Notes: generated by a model not told the origin, from the letters alone. A DNA stretch of 64,000 bases from Bradyrhizobium sp. RD5-C2 (GCF_019972155.1 NZ_BOVL01000005.1:124001-188000), one strand, 5' to 3'. Counted from the stretch's first letter, positions 44,662 to 52,858 are shown. Program-made: numbers and translations.

Positions 44662-44760
44662 CAACCAAAGCGTTTTCGAGCGAAGTGGCTACCGGTTCGC
44701 GTGAAGAAAACGCGTCAAAACAACAACCTGGAGCGTCGTTCCGATTGATCGGAACGAAGC
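44662..44760 (+). repeat. Dispersed repeat, AAGCGTTTTCGAGCGAAG family
   Basis: Lies between the small regulator gene and dhaK. It holds AAGCGTTTTCGAGCGAAGTG, ACCGGTTCGCGTGAAGAAAA and ends in a 20-bp near-perfect hairpin CGTTCCGATTGATCGGAACG (44737-44756). I recognise this as a common Rhizobiales intergenic repeat; there is one copy in the window. Confidence 0.65.
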
Positions 44761-44784
44761 TTTGGACGAAGCGGGGAGGACACC

Positions 44785-45768
44785 ATGAAGAAGTTCATCA
44801 ATGCGGTCGACAATGTGCTCGGCGAAAGCCTCGACGGCTTCGCCGCCGCGCATGCCGATCTGGTCGTGCTGGGCGCCGAGCGCAAATTCGTGCGCCGCCG
44901 CGAGCTGAACGGCAGGAAGGTCGCGCTGGTCTCGGGCGGCGGCAGCGGGCACGAGCCGCTGCATGCCGGCTTCGTCGGCCACGGCATGCTGGATGCCGCA
45001 TGTCCCGGACAGGTGTTCACCTCGCCGACGCCCGACCAGATCGTCGAAGCCGCGCAGGCGGTCGCGGGCGATGCCGGCGTGCTGTTCATCGTCAAGAACT
45101 ACGCCGGCGACCGCATGAATTTCGAGATGGCCGCCGAGATCGCCGAAGGCCGCACCGCCACCATCGTGACCGATGACGATGTCGCGGTTGAGAAATCGAC
45201 CTACAGCATCGGGCGCCGCGGCGTCGCCGGCACCTTGATCGTCGAGAAGATCGTCGGCGCCGCCGCCGAGAAGGGCGCCGATCTCAAGACCTGCGTGGCG
45301 CTCGGCGAGCGCGTCAACGCACGGACGCGCTCGATGGGCGTGGCGCTGACCAGCTGCACGGTCCCGGCTGCCGGCACGCCGACCTTCACGCTCGGCGCCG
45401 ACGAGATGGAGATGGGCGTCGGCATCCATGGCGAGCCGGGCCGCCGTCGCGTCAAGCTCGCGGAGGCCGACGCGATTGCGTCAGAAATGACGACCGCCAT
45501 CGCCGACGATCTCGCCGCGCCGGCAGGCTCCGAGGCCTTGTTGCTGGTCAACGGCTTCGGCGGCACCCCGACGATCGAGCTCTATCTGATGTACAACGCC
45601 GCGCGCCGCATGCTCGAGAGCCGCGGCCTGCGCATCGCGCGCTCGCTGGTCGGCAGCTACGTCACCTCGTTGGACATGGCCGGCTGTTCGCTGACCGTGA
45701 GCCTGCTCGATGCCGAGACGTCGGCGTTGTGGGACGCCCCGGTGCGTACGGCCGCATTGAAATGGTGA
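44785..45768 (+). CDS. dhaK: Dihydroxyacetone kinase subunit DhaK
   Basis: Substrate-binding subunit, 327 residues. It binds the ketose covalently as a hemiaminal through His215 (MGVGIHGEPGRRR); His56 (SGGGSGHEP) and Asp109 (NYAGDRMNF) are the catalytic acid-base residues, all present. With DhaL, DhaM, HPr and enzyme I upstream, it completes a PEP-dependent kinase. A dispersed repeat separates it from the rest of the operon by 133 bp, and dhaK being last, away from dhaL, is unusual. Confidence 0.95.
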   Translation: MKKFINAVDNVLGESLDGFAAAHADLVVLGAERKFVRRRELNGRKVALVSGGGSGHEPLHAGFVGHGMLDAACPGQVFTSPTPDQIVEAAQAVAGDAGVLFIVKNYAGDRMNFEMAAEIAEGRTATIVTDDDVAVEKSTYSIGRRGVAGTLIVEKIVGAAAEKGADLKTCVALGERVNARTRSMGVALTSCTVPAAGTPTFTLGADEMEMGVGIHGEPGRRRVKLAEADAIASEMTTAIADDLAAPAGSEALLLVNGFGGTPTIELYLMYNAARRMLESRGLRIARSLVGSYVTSLDMAGCSLTVSLLDAETSALWDAPVRTAALKW

Positions 45769-45952
45769 TCGCCGCGGCTGTCGGCCGCATGGATGTCGGC
45801 GCAGCTCAAAAGGACTGATATTGGAATCTGCGGCCCATACCCGAAATGAGGCCGTCCGTCTTCGCTCTCGTGTCGCTCGAGCTTCGCCGGACACGTTTCG
45901 CCGTTGCAATCTTGACGCGGCTGCGCCACGCGAAGCCCGCAAGGGCGAAGCG

Positions 45953-46037
45953 TGGTGCCCCTGGCCGGAATCGAACCAGCACTCCTTGCGGAACTCGATT
46001 TTGAGTCGAGCGCGTCTACCAGTTCCGCCACAGGGGC
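45953..46037 (-). tRNA. tRNA-Leu (anticodon CAA)
   Basis: 85-nt tRNA with encoded CCA. Acceptor stem GCCCCTG / CAGGGGC, anticodon stem CTCGA / TCGAG with loop CTCAAAA (anticodon CAA, reads UUG), long class II variable arm, and T-loop GGTTCGATTCC. A hairpin starts at its CCA end (CCACGC...GCGTGG, 45926-45955) and may aid termination or 3' processing. Confidence 0.95.
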
Positions 46038-46231
46038 ATTCGCGGTGGACCAGGCCGAGACGGGCCAGGGTCGCGAAGCGCGGCGGACTATAGCGGGCGG
46101 TCCGTCACGGTCAACCCGCGCGGATGTGATTGTCCCGCGCCTCGACAGCGGTATTTTGGCGCGATACGACCCGGGCTGAGCATGGAGCAGGGGTCATGAC
46201 CCTGCCGGACGATGCTCGCAGGAGGACTGCC

Positions 46232-46768
46232 GTGACCCTCGCCACCGCCCATCCGTCGGATGCTTCCGCCACCGGCAATCCGGCGCTGACTTCGGCCCTG
46301 GCGATTGCTGTGATCGCGGCGGTGACGCTGGCCGGCGCCTGGTTCTTCCAGCTCGTGCTGGAGATCATGCCCTGTCCGCTCTGCCTCGAGCAGCGCTATG
46401 CCTATTATCTCGCGGTCCCGCTCGGCGCCGTGGTGGCGCTTGCGGCCGCCCGTGGCGCGGCGCGCCCGGTGCTGCTCGCGGGCCTTGCGATCCTCGGCCT
46501 CGCCGCGCTCGCCAATGCCGGGCTCGGCGCCTATCACGCCGGGGTCGAATGGGGGTTCTGGCAGGGGCCGACCGACTGCACCGGCCCGATAGTGGATTTC
46601 GGCAAGGCCGGCTCGCTGCTGGATCAACTCGACAAGGTCAAGGTGGTCCGCTGCGACGAGGTGCAGTGGCGCTTCCTCGGCATCTCGCTTGCCGGCTACA
46701 ACGTGCTGATCTCGCTCCTGATGGCCGCGATCGCCGGCTGGGGCGTGGCGAAGGCTGCCAAGGCTTGA
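46232..46768 (+). CDS. dsbB: DsbB-family disulfide bond formation protein
   Basis: Four-helix inner-membrane quinone-linked oxidase that reoxidises DsbA-type proteins. 178 residues from a GTG with AGGAGG six bases upstream. The first cysteine pair is MPCPLCLEQR (Cys48, Cys51); the periplasmic loop pair is Cys116 (GPTDCTGP) and Cys141 (VRCDEVQWRFLGISLAGYN). The second pair spacing matches the alphaproteobacterial DsbB variant. A DsbA-like thioredoxin is encoded 9 kb away at 55143-55820. Confidence 0.9.
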   Translation: MTLATAHPSDASATGNPALTSALAIAVIAAVTLAGAWFFQLVLEIMPCPLCLEQRYAYYLAVPLGAVVALAAARGAARPVLLAGLAILGLAALANAGLGAYHAGVEWGFWQGPTDCTGPIVDFGKAGSLLDQLDKVKVVRCDEVQWRFLGISLAGYNVLISLLMAAIAGWGVAKAAKA

Positions 46769-46833
46769 GTTGGAGACTCGACTTGGAGAGCCTGATTTAC
46801 AGGCCCTGACTCAATCGATCTGTTTCTTCCGGT

Positions 46834-46962
46834 CTATTTCTTCTTGCCCGGCGTGAAGGTCGGCTGTCCGCCCTTCTGGCTGGGAGCCGCGGCGATCACC
46901 TTGATCTTCTCCTTCTTGGGCTTCTTGGTTTCCCGGTTGCCGTGTCGCTCGCCTTTGGACAT
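46834..46962 (-). CDS. Small Lys-rich conserved protein
   Basis: 42-residue basic protein, MSKGERHGNRETKKPKKEK at the N-terminus and TPGKKK at the end. The NREXKKPKK core is recurrent in tiny alphaproteobacterial proteins of unknown role, possibly RNA- or ribosome-associated. AGGGAGA lies five bases before the ATG at 46962, a strong ribosome site that supports expression; the frame extends upstream but without such a site. Confidence 0.75.
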   Translation of the reverse strand: MSKGERHGNRETKKPKKEKIKVIAAAPSQKGGQPTFTPGKKK

Positions 46963-47290
46963 GTCGGTCTCCCTCTGTCTCTCGAGATCATCGGCTCGGT
47001 CAGAACCCGGCTGCGGAGCAGCCCGAACGCCGACGTGGATTCGCTTTGCCTGAAGTGATGGTGGTCGACCGTAGGCCGATCGCCTTCGAATAGCGAGCGC
47101 CAAAGCGGTCTGCGGCGCGCTGCGGCAACAACGCGCAGGATGCTATGAGGAGCGGCCTTCGCCCCTCGTTCGGCGAGAAAGCCAAGAACACCAGGAAAAC
47201 CAACGAGAAAGCATTGGCTATTGCCGCCGAAGCGGCGCATGCTGGCCGCGGGGCCGCACCGGCGCAAGGCGTTTCGTAAAAGGCTGCCCC
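46963..47290. other. 328-bp intergenic region
   Basis: No supported gene. It must contain the promoter of the Lys-rich small protein gene (minus) and of the small-gene chain starting at 47291 (plus). I see no clear operator or terminator. Confidence 0.5.
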
Positions 47291-47560
47291 ATGACCATGC
47301 GCTCCCGACGTGAAGTCGTCACCTTCCAGCATCCATTCCGGATCAGAGGCATCGATCGTGAATTGCCCGCAGGCGCCTATGACGTCATTACCGATGAAGA
47401 GGCGATTGAAGGGCTCTCATTCGCGGTGTTCCGCCGTGTCGCCACGATGATCATCGTCCCGGCACAAGGCTCCCGCGGATTGACGACGGAGATGGTGTCG
47501 ATCGGCTCGGTCGATCTGGCGGACGCCCAGCGTATCGATTTGAGCGCCTCGAATGACTGA
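47291..47560 (+). CDS. Small conserved protein, first of a coupled chain
   Basis: 89-residue soluble protein, RREVVTFQHPFRIRGIDRELPAG near its start and SVDLADAQRIDLSAS at its end; the composition suggests a small beta-rich domain. AAAGG lies seven bases before the ATG. It overlaps the next gene by 8 bp. Such proteins recur in Bradyrhizobium without assigned function. Confidence 0.65.
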   Translation: MTMRSRREVVTFQHPFRIRGIDRELPAGAYDVITDEEAIEGLSFAVFRRVATMIIVPAQGSRGLTTEMVSIGSVDLADAQRIDLSASND

Positions 47561-47849
47561 CGAACCGCTCGACCTCGATCGCCACCGCGGTATGGCGGCG
47601 CAGAAAGCCACCGATATTCGCCGTGCGCTGGCGGAAATCGAGACCCATGCGAGGGATCTGCGCGAGCGCCAGGTCACGCTCGAGACCGGACTGCTGGCGG
47701 TACCTGCTACGTCGTGGCCGGAGGTGGCTGCCAAGGCGCGCTACGTTTTGAATCTGTACGCAGCGAGCCTGCCGCCGGAGGATACGAGGCATCGCGATCT
47801 GGTCACGGCAATTCTCGAGGATTTTGTCCGGCTCACCGAGCCGCGATGA
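47553..47849 (+). CDS. Small helical protein, second of a coupled chain
   Basis: 98-residue predicted all-helical protein (DIRRALAEIETHARDLRERQVTLETG likely coiled coil) with no recognised domain. It overlaps the preceding gene by 8 bp and its TGA overlaps the start of a 14-codon mini-ORF as ATGA, so it is translated in a coupled series. Confidence 0.6.
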   Translation: MTDEPLDLDRHRGMAAQKATDIRRALAEIETHARDLRERQVTLETGLLAVPATSWPEVAAKARYVLNLYAASLPPEDTRHRDLVTAILEDFVRLTEPR

Positions 47850-47890
47850 ACCAGAACCAGTTCGCGGCTTTGAAGGAGCTGATCGCATGA
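47846..47890 (+). CDS. 14-codon mini-ORF bridging two genes
   Basis: Reads MNQNQFAALKELIA, starting in an ATGA overlap with the upstream gene and ending in an ATGA overlap with the downstream gene. It may only carry ribosomes across the gap, or encode a micropeptide. The downstream AAGGAG lies inside it. Confidence 0.35.
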   Translation: MNQNQFAALKELIA

Positions 47891-48171
47891 CGCTTACCCA
47901 GGGTCGCTTCATCAGCTACGAATACGACCGGATGGTCGTGCTGTTTTCGATGCATGACGACGAGAAGGAGATCCATTGCGCGATCTCGACCTCCGCGATG
48001 GATGAATTAGAAGGCGGGGCGCTCGGGCGCGCGGGCCATCGCGAGACTCAGTTCATGCGGCTGCGCGAGCGCATCGAGGCCTGCGCCGATGGCAAGTACC
48101 AGGCGAAGGAGTTCGAAGGGGCGCCGCCCCGGATCATCCTGCGCAGCATCGATTTTCGGAAGCCGAGATAG
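47887..48171 (+). CDS. DUF1488-like small protein
   Basis: 94-residue protein, MTLTQGRFISYEYDRMVVLF at the start and TSAMDELEGGALG in the middle, matching my recollection of the DUF1488 family (function unknown, often in several copies in Bradyrhizobium). AAGGAG lies eight bases before the ATG. It is the last member of the coupled chain beginning at 47291. Confidence 0.65.
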   Translation: MTLTQGRFISYEYDRMVVLFSMHDDEKEIHCAISTSAMDELEGGALGRAGHRETQFMRLRERIEACADGKYQAKEFEGAPPRIILRSIDFRKPR

Positions 48172-48268
48172 CGGCTGCTCTGTGCGAAGGCCCTGATGCG
48201 CGTGTCAGGTGTTTCAATGTGGAGGCTATCCCGCCTCGCCGTCCCGATCATGCGCGACAGACGAGCCC

Positions 48269-48652
48269 ATGCTGATCATCGTGCACCGCGTCCCCGTCGA
48301 GTTGCTGCTGTTGGCCAATGAGACGTTGTTGCGCCTCAGGAGCCGACGCAATCTCGTCGCCACGTTGATGAGCGAGCAGCGCCCGCGATACACCATCTCC
48401 GAAATACATGGTGCGAGCCGCCGGCTGACCGCGCTATGGCGCGCGGTCGCCAGGGAGCGGCTCGAGGAATGGAGCGAAGCACAGCCCGATTCGGTCTATG
48501 CCCGGATCACCGGGCACTTGTGGCGTGCCGCAGCCGTTGCGAAACTGCAAATCGACCGGGACGAGGAGCTGTGGTTCGATCCCGATGAACTGGTCGCGTT
48601 GGCGCGATCGTTCCGCGATCAGCCGGACCAGTCGACGGCCGAGGCAGGTTAG
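48269..48652 (+). CDS. Hypothetical protein
   Basis: 127-residue predicted helical protein of unknown family, beginning MLIIVHRVPVELLLLANETL. Codon use fits a gene, but the ribosome site is weak and the start uncertain. It lies 97 bp after the DUF1488-like gene. It may be specific to close relatives. Confidence 0.45.
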   Translation: MLIIVHRVPVELLLLANETLLRLRSRRNLVATLMSEQRPRYTISEIHGASRRLTALWRAVARERLEEWSEAQPDSVYARITGHLWRAAAVAKLQIDRDEELWFDPDELVALARSFRDQPDQSTAEAG

Positions 48653-48738
48653 GTAGAGCCAACGGGTCCGCGAAAAGCGCGGCTCGATGACAGGCTCCGC
48701 GAAACCCACCACGCTTCCACCCGTCCGCCTCTCAATCC

Positions 48739-48870
48739 GTCATGCTGAGGAGGCCGCGCTTGCGGCCGTCTCGAAGCATGCACGGCCACCAGCCGGGCCG
48801 TTCATCCTTCGAGGCTCGCTCCGCTCTCACCTCCAGCGACAAAGGCGAATCCTTTGTGCGGGGATGACGG
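48739..48870. repeat. Dispersed repeat, CGTCATCCTGAGG family (copy 1, divergent)
   Basis: Starts CCGTCATGCTGAGGAGGC and ends GGGGATGACGG, with internal CCTTCGAGGCTCGCTCCGCT. It is related to the copies at 52851-53012 and 60556-60683. Lies between a plus-strand gene and the convergent AbrB-type gene. Confidence 0.7.
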
Positions 48871-48891
48871 AATTAACAGGTGAGCCTTGGA

Positions 48892-49977
48892 CTAATCGTC
48901 GACGTCGTCCTGCGGCCGTCCGAACAGATGGATGATGCCCGGCGTCGAGATGGTGACGAACAGGAAGCGCGACAGATGATGCGCGCCGACGAAGATCGGG
49001 TCGATGTGCAGCGTCAGCGCCAGCGCCAGCATCGCGTCCATCGCGCCGGGTGCGAAGGCGACCACGACGTCGGCGAGCCGCACATGGGTGGTGAAGGCGA
49101 TCACCGCGACGAACACGGCCGAGATTGCGATCGCGATCGCAAACGAGCCGAGCCCGGCATTGACGTGGCTCAGCAGGGTCGAGGTCTTCATCCGCGCAAA
49201 GCGGGTGCCGATCAGCGCGCCGATGCCGACCAGCGCGACGTTGCGCAGCCAGGGCGGCAGGCCGCCATCGACCAGCCCTGAGCCATGCAGCAGGCTGGAG
49301 GCGAGCATCGCACCGAACATCCAGCTGGCGGGGAATTTGATCCAGCGCAGCAGCAGCGAGACGCCGATCGACCCGGCGACTAGGGCGACAAGGCCGAACG
49401 GCGAGGCAACCGTCGTCGGCAATGGCGGCGGCGCCGCGTGCGTCACGCCGGTCAGCGCCAGCACCAGCGGCAGTGCCGCGGTCAGGATGATGACGCGCAT
49501 GGTCTGAACCACGGCGATCGCCGCGACGTCGGCGCCCTTCTCCGCGGCGAGGATCGTGATCTGCGAGAGCGCGCCGGGGCTGCCGGCGAGGAAGGCCGAG
49601 GTCTGGTCCCAGCCATGGATGCGTTGCAGATAGACGCTCGAGCCGAAGGTCGAGCAGAACGTCGCCAGCGCCAGCAGGGCGATGGTGAGCGGATAGGAGC
49701 TCATGTGCTGCAGCAATTGCTGCGACATCAGCGAGCCCAGCGAGATGCCGAGCAGCAGCAGCATCGATTGCGTCAGCACCGGCGGCACCGCGAGCGGCCG
49801 TCCGGCCAACGCGGCGATCCCAACCGCGCACATCGCACCCGAGATCAGGCCGCCCGGCAATCCCGCCCATAAAAACAGCAGGCCGCCGCCGGCGCCGATG
49901 ACGAGAGTCTCGAGCCCGTTCAGAACTATGCTGCGGTCGGGAATGGCGGTCGCCATCGAAGCGCGGATCAGGGTCAC
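48892..49977 (-). CDS. AbrB-duplication family membrane protein
   Basis: 361-residue polytopic membrane protein with two internally homologous halves of about five helices each: GLPGGLISGAMCAVGIAALAGRP in the first and FPASWMFGAMLASSLLHGSG in the second, then FAPGAMDAMLALAL. This is the PF05145 family, often misnamed AbrB regulator or ammonia monooxygenase; it is probably a transporter of unknown substrate. The ATG at 49977 is used; an ATG 21 bp further in is also possible. Confidence 0.85.
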   Translation of the reverse strand: MTLIRASMATAIPDRSIVLNGLETLVIGAGGGLLFLWAGLPGGLISGAMCAVGIAALAGRPLAVPPVLTQSMLLLLGISLGSLMSQQLLQHMSSYPLTIALLALATFCSTFGSSVYLQRIHGWDQTSAFLAGSPGALSQITILAAEKGADVAAIAVVQTMRVIILTAALPLVLALTGVTHAAPPPLPTTVASPFGLVALVAGSIGVSLLLRWIKFPASWMFGAMLASSLLHGSGLVDGGLPPWLRNVALVGIGALIGTRFARMKTSTLLSHVNAGLGSFAIAIAISAVFVAVIAFTTHVRLADVVVAFAPGAMDAMLALALTLHIDPIFVGAHHLSRFLFVTISTPGIIHLFGRPQDDVDD

Positions 49978-50112
49978 GCCGCCTTATGGCAAATTCGCAA
50001 CCACGGGACAATTGCATCTCGCGATTGCAGCATTGCGCCCCGGCTTGCCCGGCGCACAGATTTTCACCCTCCCCGGCGGGGAGGGTGAAGGACGTCAAAA
50101 TACGTCTACGCG

Positions 50113-50385
50113 TTACTTCGCGGCCGGCGCAGCGGCAGCACCGCCCGCCTTCTTGCACTCGGAGCGGAATTTCTTGCGCTCCTTGCCATGCAGGCCCTTG
50201 GCGTCGGCTTGCTTCGAGCACTCCAGCGACTCGGCGGTGCGCGGCTTGGCTTCCTTGGCCATCTTGCCGTCGGCCTTCGGAGCGGCGTCCTTGGCGGCGG
50301 GCGCGGCGGTTTGCGCGAAGGCGCCGCCCATCAGCAGCAGGGAGGCAAGGGCGGTTGCGGTCGCGAGCTTGGAAATCGTCATCAT
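50113..50385 (-). CDS. PsiF-repeat-like exported small protein
   Basis: 90-residue protein with a signal peptide (cleavage after GGAFA-QTAA) and a single PsiF-like motif, CSKQADAKGLHGKERKKFRSEC, with two cysteines. E. coli PsiF is induced by phosphate starvation; the role is unknown. GAGG precedes the ATG by six bases. Tail is Ala-rich. Confidence 0.8.
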   Translation of the reverse strand: MMTISKLATATALASLLLMGGAFAQTAAPAAKDAAPKADGKMAKEAKPRTAESLECSKQADAKGLHGKERKKFRSECKKAGGAAAAPAAK

Positions 50386-50601
50386 GGGACACCTCGTGGG
50401 GGCAGGAGCCGAAACGTTGCGCGGCCATGATGAACCGTGGATGAACATGCGGTGGTCCAGCCGCCACAATATTTTAACGGCCAAGGGCGTCCGCACGTTG
50501 TCGCAAGTCGGGGTTGCGCTAGGATAATGGTCTTACGCCAATGCCCCCAAGGGAAGCCGAGGGAAACCTCACGGGAAACCAGGGATGACGGGAGACCAGG
50601 G

Positions 50602-51093
50602 ATGACCATTCAGACCAGATTGTTGTGTGTGATTGCGGTATCGGGCTTTGCAGCTTTTGCGGCGAGCGCGCCGGCGCAGGCCCTGACCGCGCAGGAATGC
50701 AGCGCCAAGTACCAGGCGGCCAAGTCGGGCGGCACCCTCAACGGCCAGAAGTGGAACGATTTCCGCAAGGCGCAATGCGGCGCCGACGCAACCCCGGCCG
50801 CGGCGCCCGCCGCTCCTCCGCCCGTTGCTGCGGCGCCAGCTCCGGCCGCGCCGAAGGAAGCCAAGCGGGAAGCCGCTCCCGCCGCGGCACCCGCCGCACC
50901 GGCAGGGCCCGCCGTGTTTCCGAACGCGATCGATCCCAAATACGCCAAGGAATCCGAAGGCAAGGGGCGCATGCACACCTGCGTGGACCAGTACAATGCC
51001 AACAAGACGACCGGCGGCAACGGCGGCCTGAAGTGGATCCAGAAGGGCGGCGGCTATTACAGCGAATGCAACAAGAAGCTGAAGGGCGCCTGA
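50602..51093 (+). CDS. Exported Ala/Pro-rich protein with cysteine-bearing ends
   Basis: 163-residue exported protein: signal peptide (APAQA-LTAQ), a short domain with ECSAKYQAAKSGGTLNGQ and AQCGAD, an Ala/Pro linker (60-105), and a C-terminal domain with RMHTCVDQYNANK, YYSECNKKLKG. The two cysteine domains resemble each other (C-x-YQ/YN-A-x-K), as if duplicated. GGAG precedes the ATG by seven bases. Common in Bradyrhizobium, function unknown. Confidence 0.72.
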   Translation: MTIQTRLLCVIAVSGFAAFAASAPAQALTAQECSAKYQAAKSGGTLNGQKWNDFRKAQCGADATPAAAPAAPPPVAAAPAPAAPKEAKREAAPAAAPAAPAGPAVFPNAIDPKYAKESEGKGRMHTCVDQYNANKTTGGNGGLKWIQKGGGYYSECNKKLKGA

Positions 51094-51109
51094 GCCCAGC
51101 CACATCTGT

Positions 51110-51215
51110 CATCGCCCGCGCAGGCAGGCGATCCAGTACGCCGCAGCGTCTCGGTTCGCGCACGGGCGTCTCTGGAATACTGGATCATCCGCATGCGCGG
51201 GTGATGCACCGATGG
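51110..51215. repeat. Dispersed repeat, CTGTCATCGCCCGCG family (copy 2)
   Basis: Starts CTGTCATCGCCCGCGCAGGC and continues with GGCGATCCAGTA, as at 4734-4865, and ends with TACTGGATCATCCGCATGC and CGGGTGATG, forming a long imperfect inverted repeat. It lies between convergent genes. Confidence 0.75.
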
Positions 51216-51246
51216 TGAGGCGAGACACTCGATGTGAGATCGACAG

Positions 51247-51276
51247 GCGGCCGGTGCAAGCCGGCCGCTTTTCTTT
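51247..51276 (+). terminator. Rho-independent terminator
   Basis: Perfect 8-bp stem GCGGCCGG / CCGGCCGC with loop TGCAAG, followed by TTTTCTTT on the plus strand. It would stop read-through toward the convergent tetR gene. Confidence 0.7.
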
Positions 51277-51287
51277 CGGCAGAAGCG

Positions 51288-51845
51288 TTATTGGCCTTCC
51301 GCAAGCAGCTTGTCCGCCGATTGCGCCAGCAGTTGCGCGCGCTTGCGCGGGCCGCGTTCGAGAAACAACAGGCTCTGGCCGAAGATGAAGCAGTAGAACA
51401 GGAAGGCCTGCGCATCGGCTTCGTCGGACGAGAGCCCGGTGGCGCAATAGAGCTGGCCGACCTGCTTCAGCCGCGCGGCATCGACGCTCGCGGCGGCGGC
51501 CGCCGCGGCGTCATCGGTGCGCGCCCATTGCCGGATCGCGAGCTCCACCGCCATCGCCTCGGTGTTCATGCGCTCCGAATAGAGCGTGATGATCGCCTTC
51601 AGCCGCTCGCGCGCGCTGGCGCCGTCGAGCGCGGTCTGCTTCTCGATTGCGGCGATGCGGCCGTCGCGCCAGCGCGCCAGCATCGCCTCCAGCAGCGCGG
51701 CGCGATCCCTGAAGCGGCGGTAGAAGCCGCCCTTGGTGACGCCCAGATTCTTCGCCAGCACCTCGACCCGCACGCCATCGACGCCGCTATGCGCGAGCTC
51801 GGCAAAGCCGGCCGCGACCCAGACATCGCCCTTGCTTTCAGTCAT
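51288..51845 (-). CDS. TetR/AcrR family regulator of the thioesterase pair
   Basis: 185-residue repressor with HTH VRVEVLAKNLGVTKGGFYRRFRDRAAL (about residues 25-51) and a helical ligand domain. It is divergent from two thioesterase genes, and the 93-bp gap holds two inverted repeats with identical ATACG arms, one near each promoter, so it probably represses both directions. The inducer may be an acyl-CoA or aromatic acid. Confidence 0.92.
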   Translation of the reverse strand: MTESKGDVWVAAGFAELAHSGVDGVRVEVLAKNLGVTKGGFYRRFRDRAALLEAMLARWRDGRIAAIEKQTALDGASARERLKAIITLYSERMNTEAMAVELAIRQWARTDDAAAAAAASVDAARLKQVGQLYCATGLSSDEADAQAFLFYCFIFGQSLLFLERGPRKRAQLLAQSADKLLAEGQ

Positions 51846-51868
51846 GTGATCTCCGCGGATCGGTCCCG

Positions 51869-51882
51869 ATACGGCACCGTAT
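51869..51882. promoter_or_regulatory. TetR operator site 1
   Basis: ATACG-GCAC-CGTAT, a 5-bp inverted repeat with a 4-base spacer, 24 bp before the tetR start codon. Same arms and spacer as the second site, centred 35 bp away. Confidence 0.75.
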
Positions 51883-51901
51883 TGCTAGCCTGCTTGGTGC
51901 C

Positions 51902-51919
51902 TGATACGCTACCGTATCA
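51902..51919. promoter_or_regulatory. TetR operator site 2
   Basis: TGATACG-CTAC-CGTATCA, a perfect 7-bp inverted repeat with a 4-base spacer, 20 bp before the thioesterase start codon. With site 1 it forms a matched pair. Confidence 0.8.
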
Positions 51920-51938
51920 AAAATCGAAGGAGGGGATG

Positions 51939-52373
51939 ATGGAGGGCGAGGCGACCTATCGCGGCACGGTCTATCCCTGGCACTGCGATCACATCGGCCA
52001 CATGAACGTCATGTGGTATGTCGGCAAGTTCGACGAGGCGAGCTGGAACATGTTCGCGCGGCTCGGGCTGACGCCGAGCTATCTGCGCGAGTCCGGCCGC
52101 GGCATGGCCGCCGTGCAGCAGAACATCTCCTATCAGCGCGAGCTGCTCGCCGGCGACCTCGTCGAGGTCAAGAGCCGGCTGGTCGAGTTCCGCGACAAGT
52201 CAGTCCGCATCCTGCACGAGATGCGCAACGCGGAGACCGGCGACATCGCCGCGACCTGCGAGATCGCGGCCGTGCACATCGATCGCGCCGCGCGCAAATC
52301 CGCGCCGTTCGCGCCGGCGATCCGCTACGCCGCGATGCCGCACCTCGTGCCGTCAGAATCCGTGACTGCGTGA
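51939..52373 (+). CDS. 4HBT-type acyl-CoA thioesterase
   Basis: 144-residue single-hotdog thioesterase of the YbgC/4-hydroxybenzoyl-CoA type: YPWHCDHIGHMNVMWYVGKFDEASW carries the catalytic Asp (HCDHIGHMN) region. AGGAGG lies five bases before the ATG at 51939; an ATG at 51936 overlaps. First gene of a two-thioesterase unit under TetR control; its stop overlaps or abuts the next gene. Confidence 0.9.
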   Translation: MEGEATYRGTVYPWHCDHIGHMNVMWYVGKFDEASWNMFARLGLTPSYLRESGRGMAAVQQNISYQRELLAGDLVEVKSRLVEFRDKSVRILHEMRNAETGDIAATCEIAAVHIDRAARKSAPFAPAIRYAAMPHLVPSESVTA

Positions 52374-52378
52374 CCGCC

Positions 52379-52858
52379 ATGCCCCGCTTTGAGCCGAAGA
52401 ATCCCAACTTCCGCGCGATTGCCACCGCCACATTCGAACGCCAGCGCGCAATGCAGACGCTTGCTATCTCGATCGCGCGCATGGAGCCGGGTGAGGTCGA
52501 TCTCGCAATGCCCTACGCGGCGGAGTTCTGCCAACAGAACGGGTTCGTGCATGCCGGAATCATCACCGCGGGGCTCGACAATGCCTGCGGGATCGCCGCC
52601 TTCACGCTGATGCCCGAAGGCTCCGACATCCTCACGGTGGAGTTCAAGACCAACCTGCTAGCGCCGGCCCGCGGCGAACGGTTCGTGTTCCGCGGCGTCG
52701 TGGTCAAGCCAGGCCGCACGCTGACGGTTTGCGACGGCCGTGCCTACGCCGTGCAGGACGGCATCGAGACGCTGGTCGCGACCATGAGCGGCACGCTGAT
52801 GGCGTTGCAGCGGCGGGACCCGCTATCGACGAGCGGAGCTTTATCTCCGTCACCCTGA
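52379..52858 (+). CDS. PaaI-type thioesterase
   Basis: 159-residue hotdog thioesterase of the PaaI group: EFCQQNGFVHAGIITAGLDNACGIAA is the active-site helix (N-G-x-x-H-A-G) and FKTNLLAPARGERFVFRG the next strand. A GTG at 52370 overlaps the upstream stop (GTGA) and is an alternative start. Its stop codon, with the last residues SPSP, falls inside a dispersed repeat. Confidence 0.88.
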   Translation: MPRFEPKNPNFRAIATATFERQRAMQTLAISIARMEPGEVDLAMPYAAEFCQQNGFVHAGIITAGLDNACGIAAFTLMPEGSDILTVEFKTNLLAPARGERFVFRGVVVKPGRTLTVCDGRAYAVQDGIETLVATMSGTLMALQRRDPLSTSGALSPSP

